Under the pieces are notes generated by a model that was not told the origin of the DNA, ran no database searches, and saw nothing but the letters and a program-made list of their open reading frames with translations. A program made the translations under genes and the position numbers. Positions 7,428 through 15,323 of a DNA stretch of 64,000 nucleotides are shown piece by piece. This stretch comes from Fibrobacter sp. UWT2 (GTDB lineage Bacteria > Fibrobacterota > Fibrobacteria > Fibrobacterales > Fibrobacteraceae), in assembly GCF_900142545.1 (NCBI RefSeq), contig NZ_FRBF01000008.1, positions 62,001 through 126,000 on the forward strand. Reading direction: 5' to 3'. Every line of letters begins with the position of its first letter. The first letter of the stretch is position 1.

Positions 7428-9200
7428 TTAATCTACGTGAATAACCGGATTCACCCAGTCAATGTGGTCAAAATTCTTGGAGCCCAGTTCATCGGTTTCA
7501 AGAGAAATTTTTTTACCACCGCGAATGTCCAAGTCGGCAGTTGCCGTCTGGCGGCCTTCCATACGCCCGCTACGCCAGATTTCCTTGTCGTCGACACGCA
7601 CGATAAATTCTACCACACCGTTGCCCGATTCATCGTCAACGCCGCAAGTTACGGTAAATCGAGAAGCGTTTTCCGGAAGCGCGTAAACATGTTTCGACGG
7701 AGCATGCGATCCGATTCCGTTAAGGTAAAGTGTGCCGTTCAAATGCAATGGATTATTGTCGACCGTTTTGCCGATATTCGTGTTGCCGTAGCCTTGAGAC
7801 TGGTGTAGCAATTTCAAGTCATAAACAAAGCTTTCACCCTTCTTGAGGTGGTAAGCGGTTTTTGCCTGCTGCAAATAGCTCCCGCCCACATCTACCAAAT
7901 AAATCAAGGCAAACAATGCATACGGCACAAGTGCGGGCAACTTCACCTTGCCGCAAACTCGCAAAGCCTTGTCAAGTGCCGCTGGCGCAAACGTATGCGC
8001 CATATACGCAAACATCACCACGATGCCCGCCATGGCAATCCAGAACCAAAGCGCGCTTCCGCGAATCGATGTCATCATCGAAATGTTCAAGAAGGCGACC
8101 ATCGAAAGGAGTACCGCCCAAATCACGACCGGGCGGTTCTTGCAGGCGACTCCTGCAATGGCAACGACAGCGGCGGCAAGCACATAACGTTCGTGCATGC
8201 AGGGTAAAATCATAAAGAAGGCTAACGCATTCAATGCCGCCAAGGTCATCACGCGCGATACCGGCAAGCGCTTGAAGAAGGTCAATGCCATTACCGCGAC
8301 CGAAATAACCACAAAGAAAATCTTTCCTAGCAGGCCCGGATTCATGAACGAGGGCGCCCATTCAAAAATCGGCCTGGATTGCGGTGTCATGTTCCCCGAG
8401 AATACCATCCACAAGTTACCCGCATTCATCGATGCATAAGGGTATTCGTCAATGGTGCTCAAGTAGGCCTGTGCAAATTCCTTGCTAAAGTTTCCTGCAA
8501 TAATAAAAGGCAGGAATACCAGCAGGAACATGGCGGCCATTGCCAAGAGGCCTTTCCACATGACTTTGCGGTAACGCAGCGAAAGCGCTCCGAATACCGG
8601 CAAGAACATGATCATTTGGAATTTGGTCAAGAGTCCAAGCATGAACAGCGCCATGCCTATGGCGTAGGTTTTAGGCTTAGAGGCGTACCAAAGTCCCCAC
8701 ACGCAGAATGTCACCGGCAATACGTCGACCTGTCCCCAAATCGGGCCATCCAGGTAAAACGCCGGGTTTGCCACCACTAGGAGCATCACGACGGTTTTTA
8801 CTTCGGGAAGCCAGCTCTTTTTATGAATGCGCAACCACACAAAATGAGCAAGCGAAATGTGGGCCAAAATCACCGGGAAAAGGCAGAACTGCTTGAGTTC
8901 ATATTCCAGATCCATGTTGAGGCCGGTAACCTGGTAAATCCAGCCGACCACGCGGAGCCATAACACATAAAGCGGCGGGTAGTTGCCGGTAAAGTTACCG
9001 ACCCCATGCTGCAAGTCGCTTATCCAATGCTTCCAAAAAGTCAAGTCAGAAGCGAAGCCGATTCCGTGCAACATTACGAAATTCAACAGGATAACAAGCA
9101 GGCCCCACAAGGCGAAAGAATCCTGTTGAAGGCAGCCCTTGATTTTTTGGGGGAATGCAGACAAGGTACTTTTCAATGAAAACTTTATCGGTAAACGCAT
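7428..9200 (-). CDS. Polytopic membrane protein, PMT/ArnT-like glycosyltransferase fold, with C-terminal NPCBM domain
   Basis: A 590-residue protein. Residues about 30-445 hold ten or more hydrophobic segments with a conserved-looking first loop (DLTFWKHWISDL) and motifs such as GPIWGQVDVLP and CMHERYVL, like GT-C glycosyltransferases that use polyprenyl-linked sugars. The last 120 residues (from about 470) look like an NPCBM domain: GIGSHAPSKHVYALPENA, CGVDDESG, FIVRVDDKEIWRSG, HIDWVNPVI. NPCBM is usually attached to secreted glycosidases; here it would sit outside the membrane. The fusion suggests binding of a glycan acceptor, which is inference. No Shine-Dalgarno precedes ATG 9200, but TATATTTA ends 5 nt before it. 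Confidence 0.75.
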   Translation of the reverse strand: MRLPIKFSLKSTLSAFPQKIKGCLQQDSFALWGLLVILLNFVMLHGIGFASDLTFWKHWISDLQHGVGNFTGNYPPLYVLWLRVVGWIYQVTGLNMDLEYELKQFCLFPVILAHISLAHFVWLRIHKKSWLPEVKTVVMLLVVANPAFYLDGPIWGQVDVLPVTFCVWGLWYASKPKTYAIGMALFMLGLLTKFQMIMFLPVFGALSLRYRKVMWKGLLAMAAMFLLVFLPFIIAGNFSKEFAQAYLSTIDEYPYASMNAGNLWMVFSGNMTPQSRPIFEWAPSFMNPGLLGKIFFVVISVAVMALTFFKRLPVSRVMTLAALNALAFFMILPCMHERYVLAAAVVAIAGVACKNRPVVIWAVLLSMVAFLNISMMTSIRGSALWFWIAMAGIVVMFAYMAHTFAPAALDKALRVCGKVKLPALVPYALFALIYLVDVGGSYLQQAKTAYHLKKGESFVYDLKLLHQSQGYGNTNIGKTVDNNPLHLNGTLYLNGIGSHAPSKHVYALPENASRFTVTCGVDDESGNGVVEFIVRVDDKEIWRSGRMEGRQTATADLDIRGGKKISLETDELGSKNFDHIDWVNPVIHVD

Positions 9201-9205
9201 ACGGG

Positions 9206-9213
9206 TAAATATA
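9206..9213 (-). promoter_or_regulatory. Predicted -7 box of the NPCBM membrane protein gene
   Basis: TATATTTA on the minus strand ending 5 nt before the ATG at 9200; the space to the upstream gene's stop at 9215 is only 14 nt, so the promoter overlaps that gene's end. Confidence 0.45.
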
Positions 9214-9214
9214 A

Positions 9215-10414
9215 TTATTTCCAGAACGCTCTAAGCAGAAGTGTCATTTTTTCGTGATCTCTGACATCTGTCATTTCACGAATGCTGTGCATGCTGAGCA
9301 TGGGCTCGCCAATGTCTACCGTCGGGATTCCAAGCGAAGCCGAAATTGTGGGGCCAACCGTCGAACCGCACGGCATGTCGTTGCGCATCACGAATGTCTG
9401 ATACGGAATATTATTTTGTTCGCAAAGAAGCTTGAAACGGGCGCTTGAAAATACGTCACTGGCGTAGCGCTTTTGTGAATTTATCTTCAATACGACGCCT
9501 TCGCCTAGAATCGGAGCGTGGTTGGGTTCATGCTTTTGCACAAAGTTCGGGTGTTCGGCATGCGCCATATCGATAGACAGAGCTAAACTAGACGAGAGAA
9601 CGCTCGCAAGCTCGCTACAGACGAGAGACGAAACGGATTCCAGCACGCTTTTCAAGAAGTTGCCGGCGGCGCCTTCGCGGGTTTCGGAACCAACCTCTTC
9701 GTTATTGAAGAAGGCGGCAACCTGAAAGTCCTTTTCTAGGGGTTGGCCGGCAGCAAAGGCTTCGGCAATGGCGTGGCAACTGCTCAGGTTGTCAAGGCGA
9801 CCCGAGTAAATCCATTCGTTTTCGAGTCCGCCAAACTGCGCAGGCTGCGCGTCAAAGAGTTGCACGTCAAAATCCAATAGTTTTCCGCCTTGCGGGACTT
9901 CCTGTTGTAATATATCTGTAAACTTTGTACCGATACTTGCAGTCCACAAGGCGTTTAAATCGGTCTGCGGGTTCACTTTGAGGCCTTCCTGGTTGACGCC
10001 GCGATTTAGGTGAACTGCCAGTTGCGGAATGCGGACAAATTTATTTCCACGGAACAACTTTGTCTGTACTGTTCCGTTCATTTCATAGGCAAGCAATCCT
10101 GCGTAACCCAGGTCCCGGTCCAGCCAGCTTGTATAAATGGGGCTTCCGTAAATTTCGGGATGCAGGGTTTGAATTCCTGCTGCGGCACGGTCCGGGTTGG
10201 GGGTGATTTTCAGGGTCGGAAAATCCGTATGGGCTAGGGCTATCCTAAACTGGGAGTCCGAACAAATTTGCTTTGGGATTCTTACGGCAATCAAGGCGCC
10301 ACCACGTTCGAAAAAACGGGTGTTTTTGTCGCTTTTGGCGTTAAAAAGGGCTTTTAACGTCTCTACGGTATGGTAAGGGGTCACCGATTTGTTCAAAAAT
10401 TCAAAGTATTTCAT
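9215..10414 (-). CDS. M18 family aminopeptidase
   Basis: A 399-residue zinc aminopeptidase. M18 signatures are present in order: LAHTDFP (first metal His, about residue 81), SGRLDNLSS (bridging Asp), AAFFNNEEVGS (catalytic Glu pair), SIDMAHAEHPN, MRNDMPCGSTVGP and the C-terminal MHSIREM (last metal His). M18 enzymes remove N-terminal residues from peptides in the cytosol, often acidic or neutral ones. Length is close to the short bacterial M18 form. Between the NNEEVGS motif and SIDMAHAEHPN the protein contains VSSLVCSELASVLSSS, encoded entirely by a dispersed DNA repeat also found at two other places in the window. No Shine-Dalgarno is seen; TATTTTTA ends 4 nt before ATG 10414. Confidence 0.92.
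   Translation of the reverse strand: MKYFEFLNKSVTPYHTVETLKALFNAKSDKNTRFFERGGALIAVRIPKQICSDSQFRIALAHTDFPTLKITPNPDRAAAGIQTLHPEIYGSPIYTSWLDRDLGYAGLLAYEMNGTVQTKLFRGNKFVRIPQLAVHLNRGVNQEGLKVNPQTDLNALWTASIGTKFTDILQQEVPQGGKLLDFDVQLFDAQPAQFGGLENEWIYSGRLDNLSSCHAIAEAFAAGQPLEKDFQVAAFFNNEEVGSETREGAAGNFLKSVLESVSSLVCSELASVLSSSLALSIDMAHAEHPNFVQKHEPNHAPILGEGVVLKINSQKRYASDVFSSARFKLLCEQNNIPYQTFVMRNDMPCGSTVGPTISASLGIPTVDIGEPMLSMHSIREMTDVRDHEKMTLLLRAFWK
9589..9631 (-). repeat. Dispersed repeat A, copy 3, inside the M18 gene
   Basis: In the coding sense it reads CGTCTCTCGTCTGTAGC, core GAGCTTGCGAG, then CGTTCTCTCGTCTA, matching copies at 1787-1832 and 35991-36036. It is translated in frame in the aminopeptidase (residues SSLVCSELASVLSS). 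Confidence 0.8.
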
Positions 10415-10418
10415 GCCT

Positions 10419-10426
10419 TAAAAATA
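10419..10426 (-). promoter_or_regulatory. Predicted -7 box of the M18 aminopeptidase gene
   Basis: TATTTTTA on the minus strand, 4 nt before the ATG at 10414; no Shine-Dalgarno fits in the gap. Confidence 0.4.
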
Positions 10427-10498
10427 GATATTACAATGATTTACAAGTATTTCGCATACTTTTTTTTACCTAAGGACTTTATTGCCAAGTCTTTAATC

Positions 10499-10506
10499 TA
10501 TATTCT
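10499..10506 (+). promoter_or_regulatory. Predicted -7 box deciding the MlaD start
   Basis: TATATTCT ends 4 nt before the ATG at 10511. It favours that ATG over upstream in-frame codons such as the ATG at 10436, which would lie upstream of the transcription start. Confidence 0.45.
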
Positions 10507-10510
10507 TGAC

Positions 10511-11518
10511 ATGGCTTTTAAACCATTAAAACGTATCAACTGGATGGAAATGTCCGGCCTCCTGGTCGGTATCTTCTTTGCCGTTGCCGTGATGGTTTTT
10601 GGCATTGTGCTTTATGCAAGGCTTTTCACCTCCGGCATGATCGGTGTGGAAGAATACCACCTGCATAGCCGCTTCGAAAAAGCATTCGGTCTTCGCCCGG
10701 GCACCCAAGTCCTGATTAGCGGTGTGAACGTGGGCCGTATCGACAGTATGTCTGTTGAAGGTGAAGGCGTCAGGATTGAGTTTATTATCAGAAAGCAGTT
10801 CCAGAACCTGATTACAGATAGTGCCACTGTGTTTGCCATGCGTGACCAGAACATGATTGCGGCGCGTGTTATCAACATTGACATTCGTCGTGGAAAGGGT
10901 AACGTGCTGCCTGATGGCGGTTTTTTGCCGCCAGGAGAGTCGCAGGATATCGAAACGGTATTGGAAAAAGTCGACATGGTTCTGGGCCGCGTGAACGGAT
11001 TGATCGACGCTGCTGACACCATTCTCAGCATGGCCAAGGATACGGGAACGACTATCGGTGCATTGTTTGGCTCCAGACTTTTGTATGACAACTTGAACCG
11101 CCAGCTCATGCGTCTTGACGATATTACTTACCAAGGCAAAAAGGTTTTGTACCAGGCATCTGGCTTGTTCGATACGATTCAATATCATGTTCCTGTCTTG
11201 CTTGAAAAGGTGGATACCATTGCAACGACTGTCTCTGAAATGATGGTCGAGGTCAGACCCTTGCCGCAAAAGGTGGACAACGTGATGGGCCGTGTTGACG
11301 GTTTGATGGGTCAGGTGGACAAAACCTTCGGCCGTGTCGATGGACTCTTGAACGAGGTAAGCCTCGTAACCTCTGGACTTTCGGACTTTATGGAAGCGAC
11401 GGAGCAGACGCTCCAGAATGCAGACGACTTGATGGCTGGCGTTTCGAACATGTGGATTGTGAAACGTTCCATGCCTAACCAAGATTCCGTGCCCTTCATG
11501 GTGGAGACGTTATGGTAA
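10511..11518 (+). CDS. MlaD/MCE-domain lipid-transport protein
   Basis: About 335 residues from ATG 10511. One N-terminal membrane anchor (GLLVGIFFAVAVMVFGIVLYA, first 20 listed partly) is followed by an MCE/MlaD domain (about 40-115) with FEKAFGLRPGTQVLISGVNVG, AARVINIDIRRG and a PPG segment. The rest is helical with repeated 'MGRVDGLMGQVD' type heptads, the coiled region seen in long MCE proteins. MCE proteins form periplasmic rings or tubes that move phospholipids between membranes. No MlaE/MlaF-like permease or ATPase genes are adjacent; the only partner is the overlapping downstream gene. Two in-frame upstream starts exist, but the promoter box at 10499 argues for this ATG. Confidence 0.8.
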   Translation: MAFKPLKRINWMEMSGLLVGIFFAVAVMVFGIVLYARLFTSGMIGVEEYHLHSRFEKAFGLRPGTQVLISGVNVGRIDSMSVEGEGVRIEFIIRKQFQNLITDSATVFAMRDQNMIAARVINIDIRRGKGNVLPDGGFLPPGESQDIETVLEKVDMVLGRVNGLIDAADTILSMAKDTGTTIGALFGSRLLYDNLNRQLMRLDDITYQGKKVLYQASGLFDTIQYHVPVLLEKVDTIATTVSEMMVEVRPLPQKVDNVMGRVDGLMGQVDKTFGRVDGLLNEVSLVTSGLSDFMEATEQTLQNADDLMAGVSNMWIVKRSMPNQDSVPFMVETLW

Positions 11519-12279
11519 AGCTCAAGACTGCCATTATCGCACTCCTTGCCGCAGGTTCCATTGCAAACGCTTCCGATTCGGGCGTTTACTCGTTTCGCGC
11601 TCAAAGATCTTTAGACAAGGGTAAATTCGCAAAGGGTTACAACCAGCTTGAACGCGCCCTGCTTGCAAGCCGCAAAGAAGCCGACTTGCTTTCTGAAGGC
11701 CGCGTGCTGGTTGCTATGGCACAGATCCGTACCATGAGCCTCGACCTGAATTTCGCAGACTCCTTACTCTCGGTCGTCCGCAAGGATGTTCTCGACCAAG
11801 GCACCCTTCTGCAATACACGAAGGTGAAAGTCAGTCTTTTGAATGCCCAGGAAAAATTCAAGGAAGCCGCAAAGACTTGCAACGCCTACGACGAAAAAGC
11901 CTTGAAAAAGGCAGACGAAACGGCTCAGGCCGCATTCTACGGTGAATGTGCCGTTGCTTATGCGGCCGTTCGCAGCGACCGCGCTCCTGATGCTTTAAAG
12001 ATGGCTGGCAAGCGTTCCGACAAGAAGGGCGGTTTCTACGCCTTTACCGCCGCCCGCATGGCAGACCTTTCCGGAAGCAGCGAAGCTGATTCCCTTTACC
12101 GTGTCGCCGAAGAAAAGGCAATCAAGGCAAACAAGCCTTACAACACGGCAACCATTCTTTATTATCGCTCTAAATTGAAAAGCACGCCTAAAAACGAAGT
12201 AGCGGACTTGAAAGCCCGCTGCAAGAATGCTTTTGAATTGATGGGTCTTCCGAACAACGCCAAACGTTGCGCGGAATAA
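11512..12279 (+). CDS. Exported helical-repeat protein of unknown function
   Basis: A 255-residue protein beginning with a signal peptide (TAIIALLAAGSIANAS). The mature part is helical with TPR-like spacing (SLDKGKFAKGYNQLERALLASR, LNAQEKFKEAAKTCNAY). It overlaps the end of the MCE gene by 7 nt and has a GGAG motif 5-8 nt before its ATG, so it is translationally coupled. A periplasmic accessory role for the MCE protein is a reasonable inference, but no family was recognised. It ends 7 nt from the convergent gene at 12287. Confidence 0.6.
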   Translation: MVKLKTAIIALLAAGSIANASDSGVYSFRAQRSLDKGKFAKGYNQLERALLASRKEADLLSEGRVLVAMAQIRTMSLDLNFADSLLSVVRKDVLDQGTLLQYTKVKVSLLNAQEKFKEAAKTCNAYDEKALKKADETAQAAFYGECAVAYAAVRSDRAPDALKMAGKRSDKKGGFYAFTAARMADLSGSSEADSLYRVAEEKAIKANKPYNTATILYYRSKLKSTPKNEVADLKARCKNAFELMGLPNNAKRCAE

Positions 12280-12286
12280 TTTCAAC

Positions 12287-13183
12287 TTAATTTGCTGAAC
12301 TATCTGCCGGAGTGTTGACTGCGGCGGTTGTGTCGATGACTGCTGTCGAGTCCGTTGCTGCTGTAGAATCTGCTGCGGCTTCTTTCGCCTTGGCTTCTGC
12401 TGCGAGTTCATCGTCACGAATCTTCTTCATGGCGAGCAGTTCGCGATAAACGACTGCCGGGTGAATCTTGCCGTCAGCCATGCCGTCGACGAGCGTTTTG
12501 ATTTTTAGGAAGGTTTCGTTCTTCTCTAAATCTTCGCCGAAGAAATTGTAACCGAGCAACTTGGTGATCTTTGTGTAGAAGCTCCTGCGGAACTTCTTGA
12601 AGCGCGGCTGCATCACGTCGTTCAAGATCGTTTCAAGCGCCATTTCGGTCTGCATCGAGTCAAGTTCAAAGCTACGGTAAATGGTGCGGATGTGATCAGG
12701 AATCGTCGTGTCCGGGCTATCGAAATACTTGCGCATTACGTTAGCGGCTTCAGTCCTGTTCGGGTAAGGCCCGCGAGCAAGGCGAAGTGCATAGTAAAGT
12801 GACAGACGCCAGTTCTCGGGATACACGCGGCTTGCACGGCGCAATACCGAGAAGTCAGACGTGTCAGGAGCATCGACCGGAGTAACACCGCCTACAAAGT
12901 AATACGGCGTGTAGAACAAGGAGTCAAGACTGGTTGAAAGCTCAGCTACGTGACCGAGGTAAGCATATTCCTTACCCGTCAAGTAGCTTTCGCCGAGTTC
13001 CGTCAGACCCTTGATCCAGAAGAGCCCTGCGACTGAAGCGTCATGACCTGCAGCCACATAATGTACTGTCGAAGCCTTCGGCAAGAAAGACTCGTCGAAG
13101 TTCGTACCGGGAAGCGGCTTCGCGAAATGGAAAGCCGCCGCGATAACTGCGATAGCAACGATGATGGCAGCAAGGAAACGCAT
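12287..13183 (-). CDS. Membrane-anchored TPR-like protein, unknown function
   Basis: About 298 residues from ATG 13183. It has one N-terminal hydrophobic helix (FLAAIIVAIAVIAAAF), then a helical domain with GHDASVAGLFWIKGLTELGE and YPENWRLSLYYALRLARG. This resembles uncharacterised TPR-like proteins of several phyla that carry a 'LLADLLWLRAIQYFG' style segment. The tail is rich in Ala/Asp/Thr/Ser (TAATDSTAVIDTTAAV), probably disordered. It begins 2 nt after the pyrF stop and is the last gene of the ispA-dxs operon. A longer start at 13231 inside pyrF is possible but would add an Arg-rich extension before the anchor. Confidence 0.55.
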   Translation of the reverse strand: MRFLAAIIVAIAVIAAAFHFAKPLPGTNFDESFLPKASTVHYVAAGHDASVAGLFWIKGLTELGESYLTGKEYAYLGHVAELSTSLDSLFYTPYYFVGGVTPVDAPDTSDFSVLRRASRVYPENWRLSLYYALRLARGPYPNRTEAANVMRKYFDSPDTTIPDHIRTIYRSFELDSMQTEMALETILNDVMQPRFKKFRRSFYTKITKLLGYNFFGEDLEKNETFLKIKTLVDGMADGKIHPAVVYRELLAMKKIRDDELAAEAKAKEAAADSTAATDSTAVIDTTAAVNTPADSSAN

Positions 13184-13185
13184 AC

Positions 13186-14079
13186 TTAAATCTGGCAGGC
13201 CTCTGCGAGTTTTTCGAGAGCGTCTACGCAATCGCTTGCGAAGTTTTCAGGATGACCGCTGCGCTGGTAGGCAAAGTTCAAACCACTGGAGCTGTTGAGC
13301 ACGTGGAACTTGCGCTTGCCACCGCCATTGGCGATAGCCGTAAGCACGGTCTTTGCGTCACCGCCCTGACCGCCCGGAACACCAGGAATAGACACGCCCG
13401 GAATCAGGAACGGAATTTCGTGCTTGTGAGCAACCGTGTAGGCGGTAATCTTTTCGAGTTCTTCAGGATGCGTTGCACCGACCACGGCGCCGAGGTAACC
13501 GAGGTTGGCGTCCCATTCCATAATCTTGTCGGCTACGGAATAGAAGGCTTCGGCAACATCGCGCGGGTCGTCGCCACGGACCACCGGCAAATCCTGGAAG
13601 TCGTGGGCGCCCTTATTGCTCGTGCGGAGCAAAACGTATGCACCGTTTTCAGAATTTTCGCGAATGAACGGACCCACGGAATCGGCGCCCATCCAAGGAG
13701 ACACCGTCACGGCATCAGCCTTGTACACATCGTAAGCGGCGGTTGCATAAGCTGCGCTCGACTTACCGATGTCACCGCGCTTGGCATCCAGAATCACGGG
13801 AATACCAGCACTGCGGTAGTCAGCAATCAGCTGCTGCAGCACGAGCATGGCCTGCACGCTCACGCATTCGTAGTAAGCGCTATTCGGCTTCACCACGGCG
13901 GGTGTCACGTTGCGCTTGAGGCAGCATTCCAAAATTTCAGAATAGAAACGCTTGATCTTGTCTTCGACGCTACCTTCGGGGCAGCACGGGTCAATCAACT
14001 TCATGACCGGATCCATGCCGAGGCAAATCGGGTTACCGCACTTGGCGATACGTTCTTCTAAACGGGCCTGAAAGTTCAT
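13186..14079 (-). CDS. pyrF: Orotidine 5'-phosphate decarboxylase, type 2
   Basis: A 297-residue enzyme that converts OMP to UMP in the last step of pyrimidine synthesis. Diagnostic motifs are LGMDPVM near residue 20, KPNSAYYE, and the catalytic VILDAKRGDIGKSS (Lys-Asp-Lys-Asp type array, about 95-108), followed by VSPWMGADSVGPF. The length and motifs fit the longer type 2 (mycobacterial-style) subfamily. The ATG overlaps the stop of the upstream SPOUT methyltransferase gene (TAATG), so translation is coupled. There is no obvious pathway link to the isoprenoid genes upstream. Confidence 0.93.
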   Translation of the reverse strand: MNFQARLEERIAKCGNPICLGMDPVMKLIDPCCPEGSVEDKIKRFYSEILECCLKRNVTPAVVKPNSAYYECVSVQAMLVLQQLIADYRSAGIPVILDAKRGDIGKSSAAYATAAYDVYKADAVTVSPWMGADSVGPFIRENSENGAYVLLRTSNKGAHDFQDLPVVRGDDPRDVAEAFYSVADKIMEWDANLGYLGAVVGATHPEELEKITAYTVAHKHEIPFLIPGVSIPGVPGGQGGDAKTVLTAIANGGGKRKFHVLNSSSGLNFAYQRSGHPENFASDCVDALEKLAEACQI

Positions 14080-15323
14080 TACTTCAAATCCTCTTGAATC
14101 TGGGCGGCTTCGTAGCTAAGGATACCGTGAGCGACAGCGACGTTCAGGGATTCGAGTTCGCTGCTCATCGGGATCTTCACCGTTTCGTCGGCGAGTTCAA
14201 TGAAGTACGGGTTGGTGCCGGCGCCTTCGTTACCCACGAGGAATGCCATCTTGCGAAGCTTGTTCTGCGGAATCTGACGCAGGGACTGCTTGGCGTGCAG
14301 GTCGGTAGCGATAATGGTGTAGCCCTTGCTGCGGAGGAAATTGATCTGGTCAACGAGATCCACGTCGAATTCAAAAGGCACGCGGAGGAACGTTCCCGAG
14401 GAACCGCGCACAACCTTCGGATTGAATGGGCTCACGGTACCGCGGCCAAGAATCATGCCGTCAGAACCAAAGCCGAGGCTTGTGCGGAAAAGCGTACCGA
14501 GGTTACCCGGATCCTGTACGGCGTCTACGAGCGTGATTACGCTGCGGCTAGATTCATAAACCGGCTTCTTGCTTGCAATGCGAGCCACGGCAACAATGCC
14601 CTGCGTCGTCACCGTCGAAGAAATCTTCTTCATCTGTTCTTCGGTGAGGATGTTCAGCTTGATTTCGGCTTCGTTGATCTGTTCGATCAAGGCTTCGTCA
14701 TTAAAGCCTTCGGTCATGTACACACCGATAACGAGTTCGCGGTGGTGAGACACGAGTTCCTGCACCACGTGCACGCCTTCGCCAAGGAAGCGGCCTTCGC
14801 GTTCGCGGCCCTTTTCAGTCGTAAGGGCAAGGAGCTTCTTGAACCAAGGCGGATTGAAGTTGGAATCTTCAGAAGCTTCTGCCTGAGCCACGCGTGCTTC
14901 GAGTGCGGCTTCGTCCAATACTTCTTCGACTTCTTCCTTCTGTTCTTCAGGACGCTGACGGTAAATCGGAGCACCTGCAGATGCAAATTCGCGGCGCGGG
15001 CGACGGTCGCCAAAGCGCTTGTCACCGAACGGACGGCGACCTTCGCGGCCTCCGAAGGAGCCACGGTCATCACCGTCGCGACGCGGACGGCGTTCACGGT
15101 CAAAGCGGCTATCTCCATCACGGTTGAAGCGGCGATCGTCACGATCACCAAAGGGCTTCCTGTCGCCAAACTTACGTTCGCCACGGTCGAAAGAACGACC
15201 TTCACGGCCTCCGCGTTCTTCGCGGTCATCGTCACGGCGCGGACGACGTTCAGGCTTTTCGCTCACTCCGAACTTGCGGTCCAGAGTCACTTTTACGGTG
15301 CGGTTTTTATTTTCTTCGCTCAT
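14079..15323 (-). CDS. SPOUT (TrmH/SpoU) RNA methyltransferase with Arg/Asp-rich N-terminal tail
   Basis: A 414-residue protein. The C-terminal half (about 150-414) is a SpoU/TrmH enzyme: substrate-binding domain then motif 1 DAVQDPGNLGTLFRTSLGFG, motif 2 FLVGNEGAG and motif 3 IPMSSELESLNVAVAHGI, which form the AdoMet trefoil knot. Such enzymes 2'-O-methylate rRNA or tRNA riboses (RlmB, TsnR and relatives). The first 115 residues are an unusual disordered tail of RRPRRDDD, FGDRKPFGDRDD and GGREG repeats, like RGG-type RNA-binding tails. ATG 15323 overlaps the dxs stop (ATGA). The precise RNA target cannot be read from the sequence. Confidence 0.88.
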   Translation of the reverse strand: MSEENKNRTVKVTLDRKFGVSEKPERRPRRDDDREERGGREGRSFDRGERKFGDRKPFGDRDDRRFNRDGDSRFDRERRPRRDGDDRGSFGGREGRRPFGDKRFGDRRPRREFASAGAPIYRQRPEEQKEEVEEVLDEAALEARVAQAEASEDSNFNPPWFKKLLALTTEKGREREGRFLGEGVHVVQELVSHHRELVIGVYMTEGFNDEALIEQINEAEIKLNILTEEQMKKISSTVTTQGIVAVARIASKKPVYESSRSVITLVDAVQDPGNLGTLFRTSLGFGSDGMILGRGTVSPFNPKVVRGSSGTFLRVPFEFDVDLVDQINFLRSKGYTIIATDLHAKQSLRQIPQNKLRKMAFLVGNEGAGTNPYFIELADETVKIPMSSELESLNVAVAHGILSYEAAQIQEDLK

